Virus record (IMG/VR): IMGVR_UViG_3300025168_000422
Span: 1-29,971 of that record
DNA length: 29,971 nt
Strand: one strand, 5' to 3'
Source of the DNA: a virus
The notes beneath the pieces were generated by a model. The model saw only the letters and a program-made list of their open reading frames with translations. It ran no database searches and had not been told where the DNA came from. The position numbers and the translations under genes were made by a program. Below, piece by piece: positions 1 through 7,988 of the stretch (position 1 is its first letter; each line of letters opens with the position of its first letter).

Positions 1-214
1 TGCTTCACCAAGTAAAAGTCAAATTAGAGTCCTTCAATCAATCGGGCGAGGTTTAAGGAAGAGTGAAGATGGTCAAGATACAAAGATATATGATATAGCA
101 GATGACTTACACTGGAAGAATCAAAAAAATTATACCCTACAACATGCAGCTGAAAGAATTAAAATCTATTCTAAAGAACGGTTTAACTACAAAATGTTTG
201 ATATAAATATATAG
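1..214 (+). CDS. uvsW: UvsW-type helicase, C-terminal end (partial)
   Basis: The gene enters from the left edge, read from base 2 with a TAG stop at 212-214. The 70 visible residues include an IGRGLRKSED stretch, which is helicase motif VI with its arginine finger, then IYDIADDL and a tail ending in KERFNYKMFDINI. This closely follows the C-terminus of T4 UvsW, the superfamily 2 helicase that unwinds R-loops and branched DNA and drives the switch from origin-dependent to recombination-dependent replication. Motifs I to V lie outside the window. The next gene begins one base after the stop, so the two are probably co-transcribed. I am confident of the family; the rest of the protein cannot be judged. 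Confidence 0.9.
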   Translation, partial: ASPSKSQIRVLQSIGRGLRKSEDGQDTKIYDIADDLHWKNQKNYTLQHAAERIKIYSKERFNYKMFDINI

Positions 215-215
215 T

Positions 216-614
216 ATGGAAGCATTAAATATAAGACACTTTAAACTAATGAATGGCGAAGAGATTATTGGTCTCGTTGCTATTAAGAATGATGATAATT
301 TTATAATTGAAAGACCAGTAAGACTGAATCCTAGTATGTTAGGTGGAGTTCAGTTTGTAGCTTGGTTTCCTTTCAGCGATGCAAAACAATTTAAAGTTTT
401 TAAGAGCGCAATTTTACAACATGTTCCTGTAGCAGAGTCTATAAAAGAAACATATGTGAACTTCTCTCTTAAAATGGATAAACCAATTCAAACTGTTCAG
501 ACTAAAACAGACCAAGAACTCTTAGACGAATACGAGAGCCGACTTGCTGCTGGTCATGACCTATTTGATGAGGAACCACTCAATGAGCTGGATAAGAAGA
601 GAACACTACATTAA
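216..614 (+). CDS. Small LSm/SH3-barrel-like phage protein, paralogue of the gene at 15160
   Basis: A 132-residue protein of unknown function. The first 60 residues read like a small beta barrel: a FKLMNGEEIIGLV strand-turn-strand, then a hydrophobic strand and an aromatic-rich FVAWFPF segment. The same layout, with SSGEEVIGKV and a GFMPFMAY segment, occurs in the 92-residue protein at 15160, so the two look like paralogues. The arrangement resembles Sm-like folds, but that is inference from pattern only. The C-terminal 50 residues are charged and probably flexible. It starts one base after the uvsW stop with no clear ribosome site, suggesting translational coupling. A left-facing promoter lies just beyond its 3' end and would produce RNA antisense to it. 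Confidence 0.75.
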   Translation: MEALNIRHFKLMNGEEIIGLVAIKNDDNFIIERPVRLNPSMLGGVQFVAWFPFSDAKQFKVFKSAILQHVPVAESIKETYVNFSLKMDKPIQTVQTKTDQELLDEYESRLAAGHDLFDEEPLNELDKKRTLH

Positions 615-647
615 TATAGTATCCTCTACCGCTCCGGGTGTTAATAT

Positions 648-676
648 ATTATACCATAAAAACAGGCAAATGTAAA
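648..676 (-). promoter_or_regulatory. Left-facing sigma70-type promoter
   Basis: On the minus strand, TTTACA (676-671) and TATAAT (653-648) are separated by exactly 17 bp, with the extended -10 ATGG in front of TATAAT. This is the same sequence pattern as the ten + strand promoters in the window. Transcription would begin near 641 and run left across the 3' end of the gene at 216-614, where no minus-strand gene is evident. Confidence 0.75.
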
Positions 677-679
677 GGT

Positions 680-703
680 TTATTTTCACTTTTTGTGAAA
701 TAA
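680..703. repeat. Inverted repeat between divergent promoters
   Basis: Arms TTATTTTCAC and GTGAAATAA flank a 5-base loop of T. The repeat lies between the left-facing promoter (648-676) and the right-facing promoter (723-751). Related repeats sit in front of three other promoters (4408-4453, 6761-6787, 28055-28079), so it may be an operator or an RNA hairpin; which one cannot be told from sequence. Confidence 0.65.
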
Positions 704-722
704 ATTTAATTTAAATCATTCC

Positions 723-751
723 TTTACATTTACACCAAAGTATGGTATAAT
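723..751 (+). promoter_or_regulatory. Sigma70-type early promoter for gene 55 operon
   Basis: TTTACA at 723-728, 17 bp spacer, TATAAT at 746-751 with the extended -10 TATGG. It is followed by a strong GGAG ribosome site and the ATG of the sigma factor gene at 774. It probably drives 55, the basic protein, 47, 46 and the tRNA. Confidence 0.88.
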
Positions 752-773
752 AGTATATTATGGAGAAAATATT

Positions 774-1349
774 ATGACTAAGGTCAAACCAAAAGATAAA
801 CCACATTACGTTAACAATCGAGAATTCTCTGAAGCAGTCATGGATTATGCTATTAAAGCCCGTGATTGTCGACAAAAAGAGAAGAAAGTTCCTACAGTTC
901 CAGATTACATCGCAAGATGTTTCATCAGAATATCTGAAGGATTGTCTCACAGACCAAACTTTGTTCGATATACTTATAGAGAAGAAATGGTTATGGATGC
1001 TGTTGAAAATTGCTTAAGAGCAATTGGTAATTATAACATTGAAACTGCTACAAGAACTGGAAAGCCTAATGCATTTAGTTACTTTACACAAATATGCTAT
1101 TTTGCATTTATTCGTAGAATAACTAAAGAAAAGAAACAACAAGATATCAAATTCAAATTCATTGAGAAGATGGGTATAGAAGATTTTGTTCAAATGGGTA
1201 TGGATAACGAAGGAGCAGAACAAACTATGGCTTATGTTGATACATTAAGACAAAGGATTGGTACTATTCGTACTAAAGATGACGCTATTAAGAAATTTGC
1301 AAAAGAGGAGAAGAAGCGAGAGAAAGAAAAACTCGAGCTGTTTATGTAA
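774..1349 (+). CDS. 55: Late-transcription sigma factor gp55
   Basis: A 191-residue protein matching T4 gp55 over its length: an N-terminal YVNNREFSEAV block, an ISEGLSHRPNF block, and a FSYFTQICYFAFIRRITKE helix equivalent to the sigma region 2 core and -10 recognition segment of gp55. This highly diverged sigma70-family factor directs host RNA polymerase, together with the gp45 clamp, to late promoters with the TATAAATA box. Boxes of exactly that sequence are present in this window at 11737 and 29197. The protein is close to the T4 length (185 residues). The start is supported by GGAG 13 bases upstream. Its stop overlaps the next ATG by one base. Confidence 0.93.
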   Translation: MTKVKPKDKPHYVNNREFSEAVMDYAIKARDCRQKEKKVPTVPDYIARCFIRISEGLSHRPNFVRYTYREEMVMDAVENCLRAIGNYNIETATRTGKPNAFSYFTQICYFAFIRRITKEKKQQDIKFKFIEKMGIEDFVQMGMDNEGAEQTMAYVDTLRQRIGTIRTKDDAIKKFAKEEKKREKEKLELFM

Positions 1350-1552
1350 TGAAAAAAGTAAGTACAAAACAAAATCAAAGACATTTACGTCTTATGAAAA
1401 AAAGAACAAGAAAGGCTGAAATAAGAAAAGAGCGAAGAGAAGAAGTAATGGCTCAAATGCTTATAATCAAACAGTCCCATAAAAGAATAGCAAGAACTCA
1501 GAGAAAAATGAGTAAACTTGCAAAACAAGCAGCTGCATCTAGAGCACTATGA
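1349..1552 (+). CDS. Small very basic helical protein of unknown function
   Basis: A 67-residue protein dominated by Lys and Arg with few acidic residues, predicted by eye to be one long helix; regularly spaced Met, Leu and Ile could form a short coiled coil. No cysteines or membrane segment are seen. It is wedged between genes 55 and 47 by overlaps of one and four bases, so it belongs to the same operon. A nucleic-acid-binding or RNA-polymerase-associated role would fit the charge and position but is inference; I do not recognise a family. Confidence 0.75.
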   Translation: MKKVSTKQNQRHLRLMKKRTRKAEIRKERREEVMAQMLIIKQSHKRIARTQRKMSKLAKQAAASRAL

Positions 1553-2610
1553 AAATAGCTATTTTGAATGACACACATTGTGGTGTCAGAAACAGCAGTG
1601 ATATATTCTTAAACTATCAAGAACGCTTTTATGAAGAGGTATTTTTTCCTTATCTAAAAGAACATAACATTAAACAGATATTGCATTTAGGAGACTATTA
1701 TGAACATCGTAAGTTCGTTAACTTCAAAGCTCTTAATCAAAATCGTAAACATTTTCTTGAGCCTTTGCGTGATGCTGGTATTACTATGGATATCATTCCT
1801 GGTAATCATGATGTTTATTTTAAGAATACTAATGAGCTATGTTCCCTTAAAGAACTCTTAGGCTATTTTACTTCTAACGTAAATATCGTAATGAAACCAA
1901 CTGTATTAGATTATGATGGTCTTGGAGTTGCAGTTATACCTTGGATTAACAACTCAAACTATCAAGAGTATGTTGACTTTGCGTTAAATTGTAAAGCTCC
2001 AATATTAGGAGCTCATTTGGAATTGAAAGGATTCGATTTAATGGCAGGGATGCCTAATCCACATGGGATGAATGCAGATATCTTTTCAAGATTTGAAATG
2101 GTTCTATCAGGTCATTTCCATACTAAATCAAGTCAAGGCAACGTAACTTATCTTGGTTCTCAAATGGAGTTTACCTGGGCTGATGTTGATGACCCTAAGT
2201 ACTTTCATATACTTGATACTGAAACAAGAGAAATCGAAGCAATAAGAAATCCAATAACCATATTTAAAAAGGTTATATATGATGATGCTAAAGTAGATTA
2301 TGACAAAGTTGATGTAAGTCAATATGAGAAACATTTCATTAAACTGATTGTTATAAATAAAAATGACTTGTATATGTTTGACAAATTTGTTGACAGATTA
2401 CAGAATATAGAAACATATGAACTTAAGATTGCAGAATCTTTTGAAGAGTATCTAGGAGAAAGCGTTGAAGACGAGAAAATATCTCTTGAAGATACTAATC
2501 AACTTTTAGATTCATATGTTGAAGCTGTAGATACTGACTTAGACAAAGAACATATCAAAATTGAATTGAGAAAGCTTTATACAGAAGCACAGAACCTAGA
2601 GGTTGTATGA
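1549..2610 (+). CDS. 47: Recombination endonuclease subunit gp47 (Mre11/SbcD type)
   Basis: A 353-residue calcineurin-like phosphoesterase. Metal-binding motifs are in order: DTHCG at 8-12, GDYYEHR from 48, GNHD at 85-88 and GHFHTKS from 188. This matches T4 gp47 (339 residues), the nuclease partner of the gp46 ATPase. The complex resects double-strand ends for recombination-dependent replication and helps degrade host DNA. Gene 46 follows with a four-base ATGA overlap, the classic arrangement for stoichiometric expression. All catalytic histidines and aspartates I can locate are intact. Confidence 0.95.
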   Translation: MKIAILNDTHCGVRNSSDIFLNYQERFYEEVFFPYLKEHNIKQILHLGDYYEHRKFVNFKALNQNRKHFLEPLRDAGITMDIIPGNHDVYFKNTNELCSLKELLGYFTSNVNIVMKPTVLDYDGLGVAVIPWINNSNYQEYVDFALNCKAPILGAHLELKGFDLMAGMPNPHGMNADIFSRFEMVLSGHFHTKSSQGNVTYLGSQMEFTWADVDDPKYFHILDTETREIEAIRNPITIFKKVIYDDAKVDYDKVDVSQYEKHFIKLIVINKNDLYMFDKFVDRLQNIETYELKIAESFEEYLGESVEDEKISLEDTNQLLDSYVEAVDTDLDKEHIKIELRKLYTEAQNLEVV

Positions 2611-4322
2611 TACATTTTAAATCATGTGAATGGAAGAATTTCCTATCCACCGGTAGTGACCCTATCAAAATCCAACTAGATAAAACACCTACAACATTAA
2701 TTGTTGGCCAAAATGGCGCAGGTAAATCTACTTTACTTGACGCTCTTTCGTTTGGTTTATTTGGTAAGCCACACAGAGATATAAAGAAAGACCAAATGAT
2801 TAATAGTATCAATAAAAAAGGTACTATCGTAACAGTTGAAATGATGATTGGAAGTCATGAGTTTAGGATTGTAAGAGGAATCAAACCAGGTAAGTTTGAA
2901 ATCTATCAGAACGGCAATCTTATTAATCAAGCATCTAATGCAAGAGATTATCAGAAGTTCTTAGAACAGAATATCTTAAAACTTAATCATAAATCTTTTC
3001 ACCAGGTAGTTGTACTTGGTTCATCTTCGTTTATACCATTCATGCAATTACCAGTATGGTCAAGAAGAAATATTATAGAAGACCTATTGGATATTAATAT
3101 CTTTTCAAAGATGAATATGCTATTAAAGGAAAGAAACTCTAAAATAAAAGAAGAACTTACTGATGTCAATCATCAAATCGATATCTTTAAAACTAAGATG
3201 GACTCTCAAGGTAAGTATATCAAAGATTTGCAAGAGTTGAATGATGACCAAATACAGAACAAAAGAGATTCTATTGATATACACAAAGAAGATATTAATA
3301 AGCTATTTGACGAAAGTAAAACTCTTGGAAAGAATCTTACAGCTTCGATATCAGCTGAAGAAAAACACAGTACTGAAATCGTAAAGAAAATGTCTCAATT
3401 AGATTCCTATGACATGTCATTTAATGATAAGATAAAAGGATTAGTTGAAGAAAGCAGATTCTATGAAGACAATGATAATTGTCCAACGTGTGACCAGGCT
3501 ATAGACGAAGAACTGAAAACTCAAAAGATAGAATCAGTTAAATCTAAAGCTCAAGAAATACAAAAGGCAAAAGGTGACTTAAGTAAGAATATAGCTGAAA
3601 TGAAAACTGAACAACAAGCAGTATCAAATAGCTTAAATTCACTCCGTCAGAAACAACAAAAGATAAATAGTAATAACGACGCAATTGCTTTAATTCAAAA
3701 AGAAGTCAATAAAGTCCAAAAGGAAATTGATAACTTGCAAGGTCAAACTGGCGATGTATCAAAAGCTAAAAAGGATTTGACTGACTTAAGAAAGAATAAA
3801 GATAAGTCGACTGAAAAGAAACTTGAATATGTAGAAGAAAGAACTTATAATGAAGTCATAGGAGAAATGCTAAAAGACACTGGTATCAAAACTAAAGTTA
3901 TTAAGCAATATTTACCAGTGATGAACAGGTTAATTAATCAGTATTTACAGATACTTGATTTCTTTGTATCGTTCCATTTAGATGAAAACTTCAATGAAAC
4001 TATAAGGTCAAGGCATCGTGACTCATTTAATTATGCATCATTCTCAGAAGGTGAGAAACAAAGAATAGATTTATCTCTTCTTTTCACCTGGAGACAGATA
4101 GCTAAAATGAAAAATAGCGCAGCATCAAATCTACTCATATTGGATGAAACATTCGATTCAAGTTTAGATATTGATGGTATCGATAATCTCACAAGGATAC
4201 TTGATACTCTCGAAGACGGAAGCAATGTATTTATTATATCGCACAAAGGCGATGTATTAGAGAACAAATTTAGAAGTAAGATAGAGTTCTTTAAAGAACG
4301 CAACTTTTCTAAGATTAAATAA
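2607..4322 (+). CDS. 46: Recombination endonuclease subunit gp46 (Rad50/SbcC type)
   Basis: A 571-residue SMC/Rad50-like ATPase. The Walker A GQNGAGKST is at 34-42, a long coiled coil follows, the zinc-hook motif CPTCD sits at 292-296 in the middle of it, a second coiled-coil arm returns, and the C-terminal lobe carries the ABC signature FSEGEKQR (from 479), Walker B LLILDE (509-514) and an H-loop ISHKG. Length and order match T4 gp46 (560 residues). It binds ATP and DNA and controls the gp47 nuclease. The stop is only six bases before a tRNA gene, with no terminator between them. Confidence 0.95.
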   Translation: MIHFKSCEWKNFLSTGSDPIKIQLDKTPTTLIVGQNGAGKSTLLDALSFGLFGKPHRDIKKDQMINSINKKGTIVTVEMMIGSHEFRIVRGIKPGKFEIYQNGNLINQASNARDYQKFLEQNILKLNHKSFHQVVVLGSSSFIPFMQLPVWSRRNIIEDLLDINIFSKMNMLLKERNSKIKEELTDVNHQIDIFKTKMDSQGKYIKDLQELNDDQIQNKRDSIDIHKEDINKLFDESKTLGKNLTASISAEEKHSTEIVKKMSQLDSYDMSFNDKIKGLVEESRFYEDNDNCPTCDQAIDEELKTQKIESVKSKAQEIQKAKGDLSKNIAEMKTEQQAVSNSLNSLRQKQQKINSNNDAIALIQKEVNKVQKEIDNLQGQTGDVSKAKKDLTDLRKNKDKSTEKKLEYVEERTYNEVIGEMLKDTGIKTKVIKQYLPVMNRLINQYLQILDFFVSFHLDENFNETIRSRHRDSFNYASFSEGEKQRIDLSLLFTWRQIAKMKNSAASNLLILDETFDSSLDIDGIDNLTRILDTLEDGSNVFIISHKGDVLENKFRSKIEFFKERNFSKIK

Positions 4323-4328
4323 GTCATC

Positions 4329-4401
4329 GGAGCTGTAGTTCATACGGTATTGAACAGCCTCTTAGTTAGGCAAGTTGCTGGTTCGAATCCAGCCAGCTCC
4401 A
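4329..4401 (+). tRNA. tRNA with unusual anticodon arm, anticodon read as UAG
   Basis: A 73-base cloverleaf. The acceptor stem GGAGCTG/CAGCTCC is perfect, the D arm GTTC/GAAC has a GG-containing loop, and the T arm GCTGG-TTCGAAT-CCAGC is canonical. The anticodon stem is only four clean pairs (GCCT/AGGC) around the loop CTTAGTT, which gives anticodon UAG, formally leucine for CUA codons. That is odd, because bacterial leucine tRNAs have a long variable arm and this one has about five bases; position 37 is also a pyrimidine. Bases after the discriminator A are CCT, so CCA is not encoded. The gene is certain to be tRNA-like; its amino acid is uncertain. Confidence 0.8.
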
Positions 4402-4407
4402 CCTTAA

Positions 4408-4453
4408 GTGAAAATAATTAGCACTCTTAACACCTTTTAAAAATTATTTTCAC
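4408..4453. repeat. 12-bp perfect inverted repeat upstream of promoter
   Basis: GTGAAAATAATT at 4408-4419 and its exact reverse complement at 4442-4453, 22 bases apart. The half-site is the same TTATTTTCAC-type sequence seen at 680, 6761 and 28055, but here the arms are in the opposite order. It ends 8 bases before the next -35 box. It could be a weak terminator behind the tRNA or a protein-binding site. Confidence 0.65.
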
Positions 4454-4461
4454 CAAAGTCG

Positions 4462-4490
4462 TTTACATTTGCAGAGAACTATGGTATAAT
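4462..4490 (+). promoter_or_regulatory. Sigma70-type early promoter for the peptidase-VWA gene
   Basis: TTTACA 4462-4467, 17 bp, TATAAT 4485-4490, extended -10 TATGG. A ribosome site AAGGA lies before the ATG at 4524. Confidence 0.88.
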
Positions 4491-4523
4491 ATACATATTA
4501 AATCAAAAAGATAAGGAACCTCA

Positions 4524-6743
4524 ATGATTAAACACAAAAGCACCCTCGCAAAACTAATGGCTAGAGAAAACATTACTGTGCAATACGGTAATTACCAAAC
4601 AGCCTGGTTTGACATTAAAAACAGAGTACTTGGATTACCTATGTGGAAAGACATGGGTAAAGACGTAAGTGATTTACTTATTGGCCATGAAGTTGGTCAT
4701 GCATTATTTACACCATTCGAAGGTTGGCATGATAGCCCTGAAAAGCTAGAAGGCTGTCCTCGTTCTTATATTAATGTTGTTGAAGATGCTCGTATCGAAA
4801 GACATATAAAAGAAGCATACGTTGGTTTAGTAGGTCCTATGCAAAGAGGATATAAGAAACTATTTGATGATGGTTTCTTCGGTGAAACTCAGTCCCTCGA
4901 GTGGGATAAAGTAAAGTTGATTGATAAAATCAATTTGAATGCTAAAGTAGGGAATCTACTTAATGTACCTTTTTCTGATGAGGAGCAAGTGTACATGGAT
5001 AGAGCTATGAAAACAGTAACGTTTGAAGATGTAACTAATCTTGTAAGAGATATATTACAGTATACTAAAGATAACCAAGAAGAGTTATTACAACCTCAAA
5101 TGCCAGAAATCGATTTACCGGAAGATGGCGAAGAAGAAGAGCAAGACCAACAGCCTCAAATGGGTCATGACGATATGCAAAGTTCAGAAGATGAAGAACA
5201 AGCTCAAGCTGAATCAAAACAAAAAAACAACGATTCACAACAAATAACTGAAGATAAAGAAGTCGACGAAGATGCAGAAGCAGAAGGTAAGGGTAAAGTA
5301 GAAGAAGATATATCTGAAACAGATGAAAACTTCAGAAGAAAAGAACATACTCTTTTAGATACTGATGAGCAAGGCGGTCAAATTATGGTTGGCAACGAAT
5401 TCAATAAAAAAGTTGCTGATAAGATTGTTATACCTTACGCACAACTATCTGCAGAAAGAAAAGCAAGAATTGCTGAAAACATGGATTGGTTAAATGATGT
5501 CGTTAAAATGGATAAAGATGACTATTGGTACGACAAAAGATCACAAGCTCTTAACTATGACGAAGTACTTAATAACTATAAGTCATACATTAAAGATGTT
5601 AAAAAGAATGTTAATTTTGCAGTTAAAGAATTCGAAATGAGAAAAGCTGGATATAGATATTCAAGAGCTCAAACAGCAAAAACTGGTTCTATCGATGTTA
5701 ACAGATTATGGTCTTACAAAACTAACGATGATATCTTTAGCAGAGTAACAAAACTTGCAGATGCTAAAAATCATGGCATGTTTATGTTGATTGATTTTTC
5801 AGGTTCAATGAATGATATTATGGGAGATGTTTTAGAGCAGCTTATCCATTGCATAGTGTTCTGTAAAACAGTTAATATACCTTTTGATGTTTATGGTTTT
5901 ACAAATCAAAACAAAGCTTTAGGTGGCGGATGGAATGGAGAGAGATATATACTTCCAATGGATTCAGAAGTTGACCATGGTGGATTATCACTACCTCAGC
6001 TTATTACTTCAACTCTTAAAAAGAAAGATTATGACGAAGCATTACAATCACTATATGTAAGAATGGAATTCTGTAAAGATGACTGGACTAATAGAGAAAG
6101 AATGATTATCAGTCAAAACGAAGAGTATGGTTCTACCCCACTGAATGAGGCTCTGATACACAGTCACAAGATGATTGATAGATTCAAAAGGGCTAATAAC
6201 GTCGACAATATGAACCTCGTCGTGATATCTGATGGTGATGCAAACGGACTAAGAATTGCTAAAGACAGAGACCTAAAAATCGAAAGAACTAATTCAGGCA
6301 GATATGGCGGAGCTATAATAAACATTATGGGAAAAAACGTCAAGCTAAAAGACACAAGAAGAGAAGGAACTAAAGGACTACTAGAAAACTTACAAAAACA
6401 GTTTGGTCTTACTACAATCGGATTCTTCCTAGCTGACAATGGTCATAACTTTAAATACAAAATCTCTGACTGCGATGACCAAGCATATTGGGGAGAAGGT
6501 ATGAAAAAGTACAACAGAGAATATTCAAAAAACAAATGTGTTACGTTTAGAGACGAGCTTGGATACAATGAATTATACATTGTTAAATCTTGGAAAGGCG
6601 CATTAGCTACTGACGCTACTGAATTCGAAGTTAATGAAGACGCTTCGAAAGGTCAATTAACGTCAGCATTTAAGAAATACAGTAAGTCTAAAAAGCTTAA
6701 CAAAACATTATTAACTAACTTCGGAAAGGCCGTCGCAGAATGA
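4524..6743 (+). CDS. HExxH metallopeptidase-like and VWA domain protein (CobT-like)
   Basis: A 739-residue protein of three parts. The N-terminal part has a zinc-protease motif HEVGH at 55-59 with a candidate third ligand in NVVEDARIE (Glu87 or Glu92). Residues about 190 to 270 form a very acidic, Gln- and Glu-rich linker. The C-terminal part is a von Willebrand A domain whose metal site DFSGS (Asp424, Ser426, Ser428) is intact, followed later by a VISDGD segment. The architecture resembles CobT, the VWA partner of the CobS chelatase ATPase; the next gene encodes a CobS/MoxR-like ATPase. Such pairs act as ATP-driven chaperone-like machines, so a role in remodelling or cleaving a protein, rather than cobalamin synthesis, seems more likely. 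That choice is inference; the domains are clear. Confidence 0.85.
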   Translation: MIKHKSTLAKLMARENITVQYGNYQTAWFDIKNRVLGLPMWKDMGKDVSDLLIGHEVGHALFTPFEGWHDSPEKLEGCPRSYINVVEDARIERHIKEAYVGLVGPMQRGYKKLFDDGFFGETQSLEWDKVKLIDKINLNAKVGNLLNVPFSDEEQVYMDRAMKTVTFEDVTNLVRDILQYTKDNQEELLQPQMPEIDLPEDGEEEEQDQQPQMGHDDMQSSEDEEQAQAESKQKNNDSQQITEDKEVDEDAEAEGKGKVEEDISETDENFRRKEHTLLDTDEQGGQIMVGNEFNKKVADKIVIPYAQLSAERKARIAENMDWLNDVVKMDKDDYWYDKRSQALNYDEVLNNYKSYIKDVKKNVNFAVKEFEMRKAGYRYSRAQTAKTGSIDVNRLWSYKTNDDIFSRVTKLADAKNHGMFMLIDFSGSMNDIMGDVLEQLIHCIVFCKTVNIPFDVYGFTNQNKALGGGWNGERYILPMDSEVDHGGLSLPQLITSTLKKKDYDEALQSLYVRMEFCKDDWTNRERMIISQNEEYGSTPLNEALIHSHKMIDRFKRANNVDNMNLVVISDGDANGLRIAKDRDLKIERTNSGRYGGAIINIMGKNVKLKDTRREGTKGLLENLQKQFGLTTIGFFLADNGHNFKYKISDCDDQAYWGEGMKKYNREYSKNKCVTFRDELGYNELYIVKSWKGALATDATEFEVNEDASKGQLTSAFKKYSKSKKLNKTLLTNFGKAVAE

Positions 6744-6760
6744 ACAACACTATTCTGCAA

Positions 6761-6787
6761 ATTATTTCACCTCAAAGTGAAAATAAT
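6761..6787. repeat. Inverted repeat just upstream of promoter
   Basis: Arms ATTATTTCAC and GTGAAAATAAT around a six-base centre, ending two bases before the -35 box at 6790. Same half-site as at 680, 4408 and 28055. Confidence 0.6.
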
Positions 6788-6789
6788 CC

Positions 6790-6818
6790 TTTACATTTAC
6801 GCCAGACTATGGTATAAT
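6790..6818 (+). promoter_or_regulatory. Sigma70-type early promoter for the CobS-like gene
   Basis: TTTACA 6790-6795, 17 bp, TATAAT 6813-6818, extended -10 TATGG, then AAGGAG before the ATG at 6852. Confidence 0.88.
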
Positions 6819-6851
6819 ATACATATATAAACGATAAGGAGAAACTATATT

Positions 6852-7988
6852 ATGAATAACGTGAAAAAATCTACCCAGATAATTCTCAAAGAACTTGCTA
6901 CCAGATACCCTGATAGTACTCAGTTCAGAAAAAACATAATCGTCGAGATTGGAAAATCATTCGGTTACACAGGTAAAGATTGGGACCCTTTAATGCAAAA
7001 AGATAACAGAGTCAAAATTGGTACATACGATTTGGCTGGACTTATTGAACCATTAAGAGAAACAATGCTATCTAACAGCGTGGTTAAAATGCCACAATCT
7101 GCAGCTCAAATGCAGTCAATAGTAAACGAAGAAAAAACCTTCGCAAAAGCAGACAGTACTTTTATTCCATGGGGAGCATACACTGACATCGTAAAGATTG
7201 TTAAGTCAAATATGTTCTACCCAACATATATCTCTGGTCTTTCAGGCAATGGTAAAACATTCATGGTAGAACAAGCTTGCGCTAAAGTAGGCAAAGAGTT
7301 TATCAGAGTTCAAATCAATCCTGAAACAGATGAAGATGATTTACTTGGTGGCTTTAGACTTATCGATGGAGAAACAGTTTTCTCTAAAGGTCCAGTTCTT
7401 AAAGCAATGGAGAATGGAGCTATCCTCTTACTTGATGAGATCGATAGAGCAACAAACAAAATTATGTGCTTACAAGGAATCCTTGAAGGCAAACCAGTCC
7501 TAGTCAAAAAGACTGGCGAAATCGTAGAGCCTGCTGAAGGTTTCAATGTAATTGCAACAGCTAATACTAAAGGTAAAGGTTCAGAAGATGGTAGGTTCAC
7601 AGCAGCTTCAATCATCGATGATGCTTTCCTTGAAAGGTTTACAATATCAGTTGACCAACAGTTCCCATCTCTTAATGTAGAGAAAAAGATTATATTCAAA
7701 CACATGGAGAAATTCAATTGTATGGATATCGACTTTGCTGAAAAGCTAGTCCTTTGGGCTGACATTATCAGAAAGACTTTCTACGATGATGGTGTTGATG
7801 AATTAATTTCAACTAGAAGACTATGTCACATTGTTCAAACGTTCTCTATCTTTGAGAAAAGAGACAAAGCAATTGACTTATGTATTTCAAGGTTCGATTC
7901 TGATACTAAAGAAGCTTTTCTTGACTTATACAGCAAAGTAGATTCTGGTGAAGACTTTATAGAAGCAGAGGAAATTAACGATGTATAA
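6852..7988 (+). CDS. cobS: MoxR/CobS-like AAA+ ATPase
   Basis: A 378-residue AAA+ protein. Walker A GLSGNGKT is at 129-136, followed by a QINPETDEDDLLGGF segment typical of MoxR/CobS proteins, Walker B LLLDE (Asp195, Glu196), a sensor-like ATANTKGKG stretch and a LERF arginine-finger region. T4-like cyanophages carry a related gene annotated cobS. In cobaltochelatase CobS works with CobT, and here a CobT-like VWA/peptidase gene lies immediately upstream, so the two products probably form one ATP-driven machine. No CobN-type subunit is seen, which argues against a true chelatase. The first 100 residues are a phage-specific N-terminal domain. Confidence 0.88.
   Translation: MNNVKKSTQIILKELATRYPDSTQFRKNIIVEIGKSFGYTGKDWDPLMQKDNRVKIGTYDLAGLIEPLRETMLSNSVVKMPQSAAQMQSIVNEEKTFAKADSTFIPWGAYTDIVKIVKSNMFYPTYISGLSGNGKTFMVEQACAKVGKEFIRVQINPETDEDDLLGGFRLIDGETVFSKGPVLKAMENGAILLLDEIDRATNKIMCLQGILEGKPVLVKKTGEIVEPAEGFNVIATANTKGKGSEDGRFTAASIIDDAFLERFTISVDQQFPSLNVEKKIIFKHMEKFNCMDIDFAEKLVLWADIIRKTFYDDGVDELISTRRLCHIVQTFSIFEKRDKAIDLCISRFDSDTKEAFLDLYSKVDSGEDFIEAEEINDV

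Noticed and set aside
202-209. TATAAATA at the end of uvsW
   Set aside because: The predicted start would fall at or after the ATG at 216 and the box lies within coding sequence; probably chance in AT-rich DNA.
7310-7765. 151-codon open frame on the minus strand inside the CobS-like gene
   Set aside because: Antisense to Walker B and sensor motifs; low-complexity Ser-rich translation.
4524-7988. Cobalamin biosynthesis (cobaltochelatase) as the function of the CobT/CobS-like pair
   Set aside because: No CobN-type subunit is present, and the N-terminal zinc protease motif is not explained by chelatase function.
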